Positions 47,726 through 60,230 of a stretch of 64,000 nt of DNA are shown one piece after another; the first letter of the stretch is position 1, and each line of letters begins with the position of its first letter. The notes below the pieces were generated by a model. It was not told where the DNA came from and searched no databases. It saw only the letters and a list, made by a program, of their open reading frames with translations. This DNA is from Zanthoxylum bungeanum (lineage: Eukaryota; Streptophyta; Magnoliopsida; Sapindales; Rutaceae): the NCBI GenBank assembly GCA_019454045.1, contig SKCR01035568.1, positions 124,001 through 188,000 on the forward strand, written 5' to 3'. Position numbers and translations under genes: made by a program.

Positions 47726-50227
47726 TGTTGCGGTTTTATGCGATGGGCGCAGCAGAGGCGCGGGTCGGGCGAAATCATATTTTAAAACTTTTTCAAAATA
47801 CCGAATAAATTATTCAATATCTAATATGAATAATTATTCATATTTCACCTAAACCTATTTATTCAATATCAAATATTGACATAAACAAGTTGAAAACTCG
47901 CGAAACTTTTATGAAAACCGTTTTTCCGCAAAATTGCCTAAAACGCGTTTTTGACCGAACCGACTACCCGACGCTTATGGAAACTGCCCAGGTCAGCTCC
48001 AATAGTTTCGGGGCAGTTCATGGGCTTCCTCACTGTTTGGACAGTCGTCACCTGGTTGGCTCAAAATCTACCGGATAACGCCGTTTTTGGCCATTTTCGC
48101 TTATTTCAAGTCAGAAACACTTTCCGGAAATTGTGACAACAACCAAATTACATCCAAAACATTCTAAAGACAACAATTTCATCAAAAAATCATATTTATT
48201 TCCAGGTTAAAATAGAAAACGAAATTGCCCAAAAATTCATGCTTTAATCCAATTTTTAACAAGATTAATCTAATTAATCAATCACCAAATGAGTCCCACA
48301 ACATATGAACAACTCTAGAAAAATTTTAGGCTATCTAAGAGTGGATCAACAACTCTAGAATGGCAACTCTTCAACAATTGAATAATTTGGAAACTAATTA
48401 CACTAATTACTTCCAAATTTACTTCACACATGCAGTACCACCTTCAATTCATCCACCAAAGCCAAAAGCCCCAAATTTTCAGATTTAAAAGAACCCTAGA
48501 ACCCTTCTATATTGTCAAGAAACAAGAAACAATATTTCCAAGCTTTGGATTTGGAAGAATTACCTTAAATCTCCAAAGTTCCTTAAGTTTTTTCTTGATT
48601 TTCCTTCAATCTTTGTGCTTGAATCATCAAGGATCAATGAAACCCATTTTTCATCTTTCTTGTTTGAGACTCTCGGCCAAGGTAGAAGACAACAAGAGAG
48701 AGAAAATATTTTTTCACTTTAAATAAGGTGATTCACGAAAATTGAGAGGGATAAAATGGAATTTGGTGGTTTTAATCAAATTAAATCAATAATAAATTAT
48801 TAAGCCTTTTTGGTGGCCAATCAAAATTACACACCTTTAGCTTAATAAATACATGCCAAGTGCACCAATAATAACTCACCACATTTCATAACATTTAATG
48901 AAAAAGATTGAATTAATTAATCATTCTAATATTTAACAATTAAATATCAAATAATCAATTTATAAATTTATTATTATATATGTATTTTTTTATTTACAAT
49001 AAATAATAAATACATATATTTATGACATGTGTCAAAATCTCATTTGACAAATATTTATTGTGTATCTAATCGTATTATGTATCTAATCGTATTATCCCCA
49101 ATGCATGTGTTATCATTTAACGATTAAACGATCTGAATTAACTCATTTAATCTGGTGAAGTATTATGAATAATCCGTATTATTCATATCGCATTTCCCAA
49201 GTGCTCAATGAGTACACTTCATATTGTGGGACTCTCTAAGTTTAGGTTTATCCGTCACGAAATCCAATTTCGAGTCCATAATTCACCCACTCATGGATTA
49301 TGACGACCACAGATAATCTCGCTAAACTATGCAAGTTGAGGTCATTGCATACGTATAATCCCTCTGTCATAGGCTATCTGTATTATACATAGGATATAGA
49401 TGAGAACGTCAAATCTGTTCGGCATAATACAGTCGACTTTAAATTTACGATTTCTAAATAACACTCGGAACTGATTTCTGAAATTATACCATGGCCATGG
49501 ATTTACTAGATCATTAATAGGTGCTAGATGCTTATGCCCTGTACACATGACTGACGGATCCTATCTTGATTCGCATTGGATATCATGAGCATTAGTCCAC
49601 ACCCAACGAACAGGCGGAGGTCTGATCATGGCTAGATCGTTGACGTGACTACCAACAAAGTGTGGAGGATAGCTCATATATCCACGGTGGTATCTCAAGT
49701 CGAAGAACCACTATGCTCGCTCAACTCGAGAAGTTTCCTATTGACGTTGGTGTATTATCTATTAGGAAACCTTCAGTGAGTCGTTCAGTGTCTGTTCAAA
49801 TAAACACCAACATGTCTATACGAGTCTCCCGTGACTCATGGTTCACTGGGATAAACCATCGGACCAAGTCACGATATACGACATGTACTAGTCTCAGCGG
49901 ATTTTACTAACCGACCCGTGTTAGTAAATCTTGACCAGGAACTTCATTTAAGGATAAACAACTAATAGTGTGCTTCCCAATGTCAATTACAAACTACGTT
50001 GTAACTGCACACTATACTGTAAATCCTAGGGTCTTTGTCTAATATACACGTATAACTAAACCAGATTTAGTTTCGATCTAATCGTAATTAGATTAGATCG
50101 AATAAGTGTATAAAAGACAAGGGTGCTACTAGTAAAATTAGTAATATTATGGAAAATTGAACCGCTTGTATTAATGAATCGGATATAAATACGATCCGGA
50201 TTGGCACTCGGAGCACCAACCCTAACA
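47726..50227 (-). mobile_element. Solo LTR of the A/E family
   Basis: TGTTGCGGTTTT...CAACCCTAACA on the plus strand, 2,502 bp, aligned with 40438-42902. Flanked by TATCC (47721-47725) and TATTC (50228-50232), a duplication with one C/T difference. No interior remains, so it formed by LTR-LTR recombination. Confidence 0.85.
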
Positions 50228-50622
50228 TATTCATCCTCCCGAGCTCGTCCTCCAAGCAAACCTGCAACCACAGAAAATTGGGAGTGGGGGGTTATATCAC
50301 TATTCGATCTAAGTGAGTGGACAAGAAAACTGAAAAATTCAAATCAAAACATTAGGTCTTTAAAACTAAAGTTTTAGAAAAATCACTTCATATGAAATCT
50401 CTTCAATAAAACTGATCTTTCTGAAAACTACTTTTGAAACTCTGGTTTTTGAAAACTATTTCTGAAAATCTGATTTTCTGTAAAACTATTTACTGAAAAT
50501 CTGTTCTCTGTGAACTACTATGTGTCTGAAAACCTTGAAGTATGAGGGTGTTACGTATTGTCATCCCCCCATACACCTAACTGTAGCCAGCAATGCAAAT
50601 CCATGACTTTGGGGCATTACGT

Positions 50623-53208
50623 TGTTGGGGTTGGTGCTCAGAGCGCCAATCCGGACCGCATTTATATCTGATTCATGAATACGAACATCCCATTTTCCCT
50701 TAATATTACTTATTTATGGTTGCACCTCTTGTTTTTATATACGTATTCGATCTGATTACGATTAGATTGAAACTAAATGTGGTTTAGTGATATGTATATA
50801 TTAGATAAAGGCCCGATAATATATAATACAGTACACAGTTATAAAGTTAGTTTGTAATTGACATTGGGAAGTGTCACTGTTAAATGTATATTATCAAACA
50901 TGGTTCCTGGTCAAGATTTACTAACACGGGTCGGTTAGTCAAATCCGTTGAGACCAGTACATGTCGTATATCGAGACTTGGTCTGATGGTATATCCCAAT
51001 GAACCATGAGTCTAGGGAGACTCGTATAGACATGTAGGTGTTTATAGTTGATAAACATTGAATGAGTCACCGAAGATTCTTAATAGATGGTACACCAACG
51101 TCAATAAGAATCTTCTCGGGTTGAGTAGCATAGTGGTCCTTCGACTTGAGATACCACTGTAGATGTATGAGACATCATCCACACTTAGATGGCAGTCACG
51201 TCACCGATCTATTTAGATCAGACCTCCGCTTGTTCGTTGGGTGTGGATCGATCCTCAGGATATCCTGTGTGTATCAAGATAGGATCCGTCAGTTCTGTGT
51301 ACAGAGCATAGGTAGTACATATATAATTAGAAGTCTGTTAAATCTGTGGCCACAGTATACTTCGGAAGTAAGTTCCGATTGTTATTTAGAGATTGCTAAT
51401 AGATACGTCGACGAGATAATACCTATAGAGATTTGACGTTTACATCTATATCTCTGGGATTATCTGGATACCTGTGACGGAGGGATTATACGTATGCAAT
51501 GACCTCGACCTGTATGATTCAGCTAGTTTATCTGTGGTCGTTATAATTTACGGGTGGGTAAATTATGGACACAAAATTGGATTTTGTGACGGATATACCT
51601 GAATCTAGAGAGTCTCACTAATGAAATATACTCGTAGAGCACTAGGGCGAATTTTATGAATAATGGTGATTATTTATAAATCGTTTAAACATTAAACGAA
51701 AAATACATGCGAACAGGCTGAACCGTCATTTCCTAATTAATGTGTATTTGTATTTAATATATAATATTATTAAATACACATTAATAAATTGTCAAATAAA
51801 GGTATTTGACATATATCATTAATATATGTATTTGAGATATTTGTATTTAATTAATTATTTATTTATTTAATTGTTAAATGATTAATATAATTAAAATATA
51901 AATATCTCACCAAATGATAAAGTTAGGAAATGATTATAAGTGTAAATGTTTGACTTTACATTAAAGGAAAAGGTTGTCAAATTGAATTTGATTTCCTTGG
52001 ATATTTGTTTTAATTGTTAAAATTGAAAATATCTATTTCCTTTTTATTTTTTGCTAAATTCGGCCATGACCTTAATTAAATATAATGGTTATATTTTTCA
52101 TGTTGCCATTGTTGACTAAGTTGAAATTGTCATTAAAATGTAATGATCATTTTTATCAACTTGGCAAATGAAATTCAAATGAAATGAAACTAATGTAACT
52201 TGTATTTCCTTTAGGCCAAATTCGGCCAAGGCCAAATAGTTGGCAAGTATATATTGTTTTTAATTTCATTTGGTGAGATAACCTTTTCACTTTATCAAAA
52301 CTCCATTAAAACAAGGCAAAGAAGGTAGAGAGAAAAGAAAAGAAAAACAAGGAAAAGCTTGGAATTTAATAAGTATTTCCAACCTTCCATTAGAGAGTAA
52401 TTTGTTCCTCTTGTTGTGGGTAAAATCTTGTGATGTTCTTGAGTTTTTATATTCTTTATTCTTTGTACTTTTGATGGATAAAAGTTTGATGAAGGTGATA
52501 TGCATGTATGATGTTGGAAGTTTATTACTAGTGTAGTAATAAGCATTCTTTTAAGGTTTTAGAACCTTGTTGCCATTCTAGAGTTATTGAACCACTCTTA
52601 AATGACCTATAATTGTTCTATAGTTGTTTCATTGTGTTGAGACTTGATTTGGATGGAAGAAACATGATTGAAGTATTGGATTTAACCAATTTGGTCTAAT
52701 TTGTCCAATTTGAAGAAATTGAAAAATTAGGGTTTAACCACTTCCAAATTTGAGTCTTTTCATTTATGGTGTATTAGGATGTGTTATAAATGCATATAAA
52801 GTTTCATGTTGATTGGATTTCATTTGGATGTGTTTTGAGGCATGGAAGTGCAAAATGCACATTATGCCCCCAAATGATGCATTCGGCCAAGTGAAGCTTT
52901 TTTGGGTTTTATGTTGATTTTGGTGTTTTGAAATTTTGGGACATGTTAAGTTCATCTTAGAAATGATTTAGAATCATCCAAAATTGATTTGAACAATTTC
53001 AGACTAAAATGAACAAAATGCCAAGTGTAAGGGCAATTCAGTAAATTCACTTAAATATGATTTATTGAATTTTATTTCATAATTTGATTATTGAGTAATT
53101 AAATAAATAAGTTTATTTAATTAATCCGAGAAAAAGTTTTGAAATCGGAAAATTTGATTTTCCACCGTTTCCGCTGCATTACCGATATTCCCCCTTAAAA
53201 CCCCTACA
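50623..53208 (+). mobile_element. Element E 5' LTR
   Basis: TGTTGGGGTTGGTGCTCAG...AAAACCCCTACA, 2,586 bp. Contains strong inverted repeats at 51736-51811. Confidence 0.95.
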
Positions 53209-53211
53209 AAA

Positions 53212-53223
53212 TGGTATCAGAGC
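53212..53223 (+). other. Primer binding site of element E
   Basis: TGGTATCAGAGC, the standard tRNA-Met site of plant copia elements, three bases after the LTR. Confidence 0.93.
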
Positions 53224-53435
53224 GAGTCTGATTCTAGGCCTCCATAAAATGATTAGCTTGTTTTATTCAATGTTTAATCATGTTTTCTTGATTTTGTACA
53301 TGCATGTTATAATCTAATTTGATTAGATTTTTAATGGAATATCCCCGCTTAATAAGGTTTTTAAAGTAACTAGTATTTGGAATACTTGTTTCTTGGTCCG
53401 TCTTGTCAATACGGTTTATAAATATTTTTCCGTGA

Positions 53436-53758
53436 CTACATCCGAGACCGTGCCTCTGCTGTGAGGGTGTAGCCGATAGAGATTTATTTATGCCGGATGT
53501 ATATTAGATACTAGATAAATTCAAGCGAAAGCGGAATCCTGAACGTGCCCTAGCTGTCAGGGTTACGCAAGTAACTTGAGTTTATCATTGACGAATTTAA
53601 CCTTGGTACGTCTCCTTGTGGGCCTGCCTTAGCAGCGACAACGAGAAACGACCAGGACCGGAACCTCGGAATCACTAGTGAGTGATTGACAATGAGTTGT
53701 CTACCTGTGAATATATGTAGGCGAGACCGTGCCTCTGCTGTGAGTCGAAATATATTCA
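53436..53758 (+). other. Hairpin array in the leader of element E
   Basis: Hairpin 1, 53436-53472: stem CTACATCC/GGGTGTAG. Hairpin 2, 53531-53568: AATCCTGA/TCAGGGTT plus GCG/CGC, 14-base loop ACGTGCCCTAGCTG. Hairpin 3, 53612-53645: CTCCTTGTGG/CGACAACGAG with two mismatches, 14-base loop GCCTGCCTTAGCAG. Hairpin 4, 53708-53758: perfect 9-bp outer stem TGAATATAT/ATATATTCA enclosing CCGTGCCTCTGCTG. All four loops share a TGCC...GC core. Element A has the same four in the same order and spacing. Confidence 0.7.
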
Positions 53759-56700
53759 TGGGGTCCACTTCCCATTATGGAATTCGATTTAAATATTGAA
53801 TTCTCGTTTTTCCGTTGGGGATTACGGTATTACGTAGAATAGTGGGAGGCACTACTAAGTTTAAAATTCCTTAACTTAGGCAGTGTGTATTATTATGGAA
53901 ATAGCCGCTTGTTTGTTTTCCTTAATCTATATTAGATAGAATTAAACTTTTAATTCACTGCACACATATTTTGATATGTTATCTGACTTGACTCTTGGTT
54001 GCAGTTATTCTAGAATAGGTTCTAGATACTACTAAACTAGGATATTATTAGATTGGTCTAAAACCATCGGGAACTTTTGTCCGATTTTCTTCAAAATCAA
54101 GATGGTTAGTGACTTAGTTTCTAAGTCATGATAGATAATCTAGATAGATATCCCTTTAGGATATAATACTTTAGAGAGAATAGTTTCTTATGCAGTAAGA
54201 ATTGACTTGAATTAGTTCATGTCTCGAGATTCTTGACTGGCATTAAGAAAGCCCCATTAGGTATTTGTTTATCTAGTAATGACGTTTCTTAGCTTTAATT
54301 ACCTTTAGAGGCAATGTGTCCGACACGATTTGCTAATCAATTATTTACAATTGTTGTGAATAGTTGAATGCAAATAGTAAAGCTAAAGAAAAGAGATGTG
54401 TATAGTTATGTATAGAAAATATCGATTTTCACAATACTACAACTATAGGTATTGGATACCAGATCTCCGTCTAGTTATTTAAAAATATTAGTTAACGATT
54501 GTTTTGATATTTGATATCAGAACTCGCGACTATTGGATAGTTACTTGTTCTTTATAAATAATTGTTATATATTTTAAATATAACTAGTAGTGTCATTGAC
54601 GTAAAGATAAACATTAAGAAAAATTATTCGTTAAAGTAAATAATTTAGAACGATGCTTTATGAGTTTAATCACTTAAGAATTAGATGCTTATTCCGTATG
54701 GTAAAGGATGGTTTGATACGAGATCACACCACACATCCTTATCCATTTAATGAATATTGTATTCAGGAAAGTGATTAAGATCTCGTTTAACCAATGATTG
54801 TCATTGGACCACCAAATTTATTTAACTGATACATTGGATGTATGTAGTTTAATAAATAATAATTGCTTAAGGTGGTTTTCTTTATTTCGTAACTTAGTTG
54901 ATGAATTGTCATAACTTAGTTACGTGTTTCTGAAGGAACACATATTGAAAGTCTTGAAAGTATCAAGAACTTTCAATCTGTTCTGATGAAACGTAGATTG
55001 AACATTTTTGACTTGTTCAAATATATTCAATCTGAAGTATTTTGAAAACTTGATCCTTAAAATTCATTACATGTTTTTGAAATGTTCAAAGATTTTTGAT
55101 ACGATCAAATGTATGAATTTAAAGCAATTAGTTCTAAGGTTATTCAATGAATATGATTCTTGTTCAATATTAATCTTCCACGATTCCATCTTGATGGAGT
55201 TGAGTAGTGGGAGCAATCGAATCTTATATGATTTGATTCGTTTGATATTGAATGTTACCGAATTAGTTTCAATACTCTTGGGGTTATGCTCCAGTAACAC
55301 TAATTCATCTCTTTAATTAATGTTCCATTATTTTCTACAGTTGCATATATGATATGTACAGGTAGAAAATCCGAATCTTGAAAAGTTTAAGATTTGAATA
55401 TTTCTTTTATATAATAATTATATAATGGAAATTAATTACACATTGGAGGTATAAGTAAAAGTTTATCGTTTATTCTGTTTAATAGAATATTGTATTCTAT
55501 TTAATAGAATATCTTTCTTATGATCCTAAGTAATAAAATTATTTTATTACTTGGTGTGTAACATCGGATGTTAACAATTGTAGCAAAGACTTGACTTATT
55601 GAAGTCAAACGTGAGAATGATAAATTATAATTGGAACTATGTAATTAATAAGATGAAACAACCCTTATACATCTTCCGTACAAGTCCAATAGGATAACAG
55701 AATCATTCACGAGTATTTGATACTTAATGGTTCTGTTGTTTTCTTATTGAAGAAAAATTTATCCTATAACTTATAATGGAAGCGATATTTGATATCGATT
55801 CTGGAAGTTCACCATTGAACCATAGATCTAAGATTGTTCATAACTTACTACGATCAAGTTTTGAACTTGATTACTCTTTCATTATGAATTAGTTCATGAT
55901 ATGTGCTAATTGCTTACACAGCGAAAGCGGTGTGAGCTTGTTAAAGGTTTGATCTTTACAGTATGACAGTGAGAAAAGTTATACACAGCAATCTATTGTA
56001 GATTCTGAGAAAAATTATCTCCAGTCACACTAATTGAACAATTAGAGATATATTGGTTAATGTTAATATTAAACTGTACATTTTAACTAAAGAATGCAAA
56101 ATGGCGTTTTTTTTTTGAATGACTTATTCAGATAAGAGATCAGTTGTGATTTCTTTGTTTGAATAGTTCATTCTGGAATGGCCCTAGAGTTTGTGTTCTG
56201 CTGAGATCGCAGTTTTGTGCTAGCTTATAGAGCCTATTGTAGACTCGGATAAGTCTTCCGAAATCTGTGTTCTCTGTTTTTGATATCGTCAGATTGTCTG
56301 ATCTTGTCAAAGTATAGAGAATACATATGTGATTGAAGGGTTAGTGGGAGCGTACAAATAACTTTCTAGTGTTATATATCCTTACAACATTATCATTATT
56401 ATAGTAATAATGAGATGTTTGTGAGGTAAAAGATTTACCTAAGTCTTCTTTACTCCGTGAAAACAGTGGGAGTAGTCTCTGTTATATACGATATAAAGTT
56501 TTATATAAGATATAAAACCAAGAGACTTGTGAGATACTCCTATTATTCGTACATTAGATATGATCTAATAAAGGACATAACTAGGCTATCTGTATGACAG
56601 TTAGTATAACTGTTGGACAGTTATTGTGTGTATTATATAAAGTATTCATCTTTCGTAAATGATGATTCCTTTTTCGAAAGAGATATTGATTAGAAAGTCT

Positions 56701-57337
56701 AATCAATTTTATGTATCATTTGATGATGACATAATAAATACTTTATAATGTGCGAATGTAGATATTAATTTAATCGTAATTGTTACGAGTTATTTTGATA
56801 TCCTATAGACCATAGGATGGATCTTGAAACACGTTCTTTGTGATCCTTGAGATATTAAGAACGAGTTTCTAATTCATGGAGAATACAGTCAGCAACCATT
56901 AGTGTCATATTAGTTTTGAGACTAATTATGACGTAAGACAGTCTACGTCATAAAGAGTCACAAAAGATGCAGTGGGAGTGTCACGAAGGATTCTACTAAC
57001 TGAGTAGAATTAGATGCAGCTTATGAAGTATTGACTTATGAAGTTGCATAGTGACCTTATAAATTAGAAGTTTTAAATTGGTGTTGTGTTTGCGGTTGTC
57101 TGCATAGTATTTTTGGATTCGATCCCTAAATGCTTGGACAACTTAGTAGCTATAGCATAATACTGATGTAGCATTAAAGTCATATTAATGTATAATTTAG
57201 ATTCTACAAAATATGAATGATGCTGACTATGGGAAACGATGGAGTTTGTTTGACAAACTCAATATGTCATAGCGGACCTGCTTTTTGTTGCCTACCTCTT
57301 GAGTACTGGGTGAGCTTTTGAGGGCCATGTGCATACG
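53759..57337 (+). mobile_element. Element E interior, non-coding
   Basis: Contains the box AATAGTGGGAGGC (53838-53850) shared with the leader of C. The rest is AT-rich and shows no gag or pol motif in any frame. Short open frames, the longest about 100 codons at 55008-55316, look random. Confidence 0.8.
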
Positions 57338-57357
57338 ATACACATTGAGATGTGTAT
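57338..57357 (+). other. Hairpin upstream of the polypurine tract of E
   Basis: ATACACAT, loop TGAG, ATGTGTAT. The copy in A (13400-13419) has C to T in one arm, which keeps a G-U pair. Confidence 0.6.
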
Positions 57358-57381
57358 ATGATAACGTGGATTGGCACTAGA

Positions 57382-57396
57382 GCAAGTGGGAGAAAT
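57382..57396 (+). other. Polypurine tract of element E
   Basis: GCAAGTGGGAGAAAT, immediately before the 3' LTR. Confidence 0.9.
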
Positions 57397-60012
57397 TGTT
57401 GGGGTTGGTGCTCAGAGCGCCAATCCGGACCGTATTTATGTCTGATTCATGAATACGAACATCCCATTTTCCCTTAATATTACTTATTTATGGTTGCACC
57501 TCTTGTTCTTATATACGTATTCGATCTGATTACGATTAGATTGAAACTAAATGTGGTTTAGTGATATGCATATATTAGACAAAGGGCCGATAATATATAA
57601 TACAGTACACAGTTACAAAGTTAGTTTGTAATTGACATTGGGAAGTGTCACTGTTAAATGTATATTATCAAACATGGTTCCTGGTCAAGATTTACTAACA
57701 CGGGTCGGTTAGTCAAATCAGTTGAGACCAGTACATGTCGTATATCGAGACTTGGTCCGATGGTTTATCCCAATGAACCATGAGTCTAGGGAGACTCGTA
57801 TAGACATGTAGGTGTTTATAGTTGATAAACATTGAACGACTCACCGAAAATTCTTAATAGATGATACACCAACGTCAATAAGAATCTTCTCGGGTTGAGT
57901 AGCATAGTGGCCCTTCGACTTGAGATACCACTGTGGATGTATGAGACATCCTCCACACTTAGATGGCAGTCACGTCACCGATCTATTTAAATCAGACTTC
58001 CGCCTGTTCATTGGGTGTGGATCGATCCTCAAGATATCCTGTGTGTATCAAGATAGGATCCGTCAGTTCTGTGTACAGAGCATAGGTAGTCCATATATAA
58101 TTAGCAGTCTGTTAAATCTGTGGCCACAGTATACTTCGGAAGTAAGTTCCGATTGTTATTTAGAGATTGCTAATAGATACGTCGACGAGATAATACCTAT
58201 AGAGATTTGACGTTTACATCTATATCTCTGGGATTATCTGGATACCTGTGACGGAGGGATTATACGTATGCAATGACCTCGACCTGTATGATTCAGCTAG
58301 TTTATCTGTGGTCGTCATAATTTACGGGTGGGTAAATTGTGGACACGAAATTGGATTTTGTGACGGATATACCTGAATCTAGAGAGTCTCACTAATGAAA
58401 TATACTCGTAGAGCACTAGGGCGACTTTTATGAATAATGGTGATTATTTATAAATCGTTTAAACGTTAAACGAAAAATACATACGAACAGGCCGAACCGT
58501 CATTTCCTAATTAATGTGTATTTGTATTTAATATATTATTATTTTAAATACACATTAATAAATTGTCAAATAAATTTATTTGACATATATCATTAATATA
58601 TGTATTTGAGATATTTTAAAGTAAATATAACACTATATTTGAGATATTTGTATTTAATTAATTAATTATTTATTTAATTGTTAAATGATTAATATAATTA
58701 AAAATATAAATCTCACCAAATGATAAAGTTAGGAAATGATTATAAGTGTAAATGTTTGACTTTACATTAAAGGAAAAGGTTGTCAAATTGAATTTGACTT
58801 CCTTGGATATTTGTTTTAATTGTTTAAAATTGAAAATATCTATTTCCTTTTTATTTTTTGCTAAATTCGGCAATGACCTTAATTAAATTAATGGTTATAT
58901 TTTCATGTTGCATTGTGACTAAGTTGAAATGTCATTAAAATGTAATGATCATTTTTATCAACTTGGCAAATGAAATTTCAAATGAAATGAAACTAATGTA
59001 ACTTGTATTTCCTTTAGGCCAAATTCGGCCAAGGCCAAATAGTTGGTAAGTATATATTGTTTTTAATTTCATTTGGTGAGATAACCTAATTCACTTTATC
59101 AAAATTCCATTAAAACAAGACAAAGAAGGTAGAGAGAAAAGGAAAGAAAATCAAGGAAAAAGCTTGGAATTTAGTAAGTATTTCCAACCTTCCATTAGAG
59201 AGTAATTTGTTCCTCTTGTTGTGGGCAACATCTTGTGATGTTCTTGAGTTTTTCTATTCTTTATTCTTTGTACTTTTGATGGATAAAATTTTGATGAAGG
59301 TGATATGCATGTATGATGCTGGAAGTTTATTACTAGTGTAGTAATAAGCATTCTTTTAAGGTTTAGAACCTTGTTGCCATTCTAGAGTTATGGACCCACT
59401 CTTAATGACCTAGAATTGTTCTATAGTTGTTTCATTGTGTTGAGACTTGATTTGGATGAGAAAAACATGATTGAAGTATTGCATTTAACCATTTGGTCTA
59501 ATTTGTCCAATTTGAAGAAATTGAAAAATTAGGGTTTAAGACCACTTCCAAATTTGGGGCTTCTCATTTATATGGTGTATTAGGATGTTTAATGATGCAT
59601 ATAAAGTTTCATGTTGATTGGATTTCATTTGGATGTGTTTTTGAGGCATGAAGTGCAAAATGCACATTATGCCCCCAAATGGTGCATTCGGCCAAGTGAA
59701 GCTTTTTTGGGTTTTATGTTGCTTTTGGTGTTTTGACATTTGGGACATGTTATGTTCATCTTAGAAATGATTTAGAATCATCCAAAATTGATTTGAACAA
59801 TTTCGGACTAAAATGAACAAAATGCCAAGTGTAAGGGCAATTCGGTAAATTCACTTAAATATGATTTATTGAATTTTATTTCATAATTTGATTATTGGGT
59901 AATTAAATAAATAAGTTTATTTAATTAATCCGAGAAAATTTTTTGAAATCGAAAAATTTGATTTTCCACCGTTTCCGCTGTGTTACCGATATTCCCCCTT
60001 AAAACCCCTACA
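57397..60012 (+). mobile_element. Element E 3' LTR
   Basis: 2,616 bp. About 30 bp longer than the 5' LTR because of a small tandem duplication near 58612-58645 (TTTGAGATATTT repeated). Confidence 0.95.
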
Positions 60013-60230
60013 TACGTATCGTCGTCCCCCAAGGCATGCCACTATTGTCTCTGAAACTGGTGGTTTTGGGGCGTTACGTATCGCCGTCCCCCAAGCCACA
60101 AACTAGAACTGGGGGTGTGGATCTATGCTACCACCCAAGCTCTGAACTATAGTCCAGGTACACGAACCTATGCCGCCATCCTGGCTCTGAAACTAGGATC
60201 TAGGGGCGTTACGTATCGCCGTCCCGCTAG
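60013..60230. repeat. Tandem motif array in LTR F
   Basis: The word GGCGTTACGTATCGCCGTCC occurs at about 60070 and 60205. A variant at 60013 is split by E, and another lies near 50550. Between them CTATGC(T/C)(A/G)CCA(C/T)CC and CTCTGAA repeat. E inserted inside one unit. Confidence 0.75.

Larger units (their letters stand above)
50623..60012 (+). mobile_element. Element E: complete non-coding LTR element (LARD-like)
   Basis: The 5' LTR is 50623-53208, the interior 53209-57396 and the 3' LTR 57397-60012, flanked by a perfect duplication TACGT (50618-50622 and 60013-60017). It has a tRNA-Met primer site and a copia-type polypurine tract. Its 4.2-kb interior has no protein motif and no open frame much above 100 codons. 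The first 125 bases of the two LTRs differ at about three positions, so it is fairly young. The layout fits a large retrotransposon derivative, which needs proteins from another element. Confidence 0.95.

Noticed and set aside
51146..51436. Open frame of 96 codons, repeated at 57920-58210
   Set aside because: The repeat is simply the two LTRs of E; the frame has no known domain and breaks in the A-family relatives.
55008..55316. Open frame of 102 codons in the interior of E
   Set aside because: AT-rich, no motif, and an antisense frame overlaps it; length is within chance for this composition.
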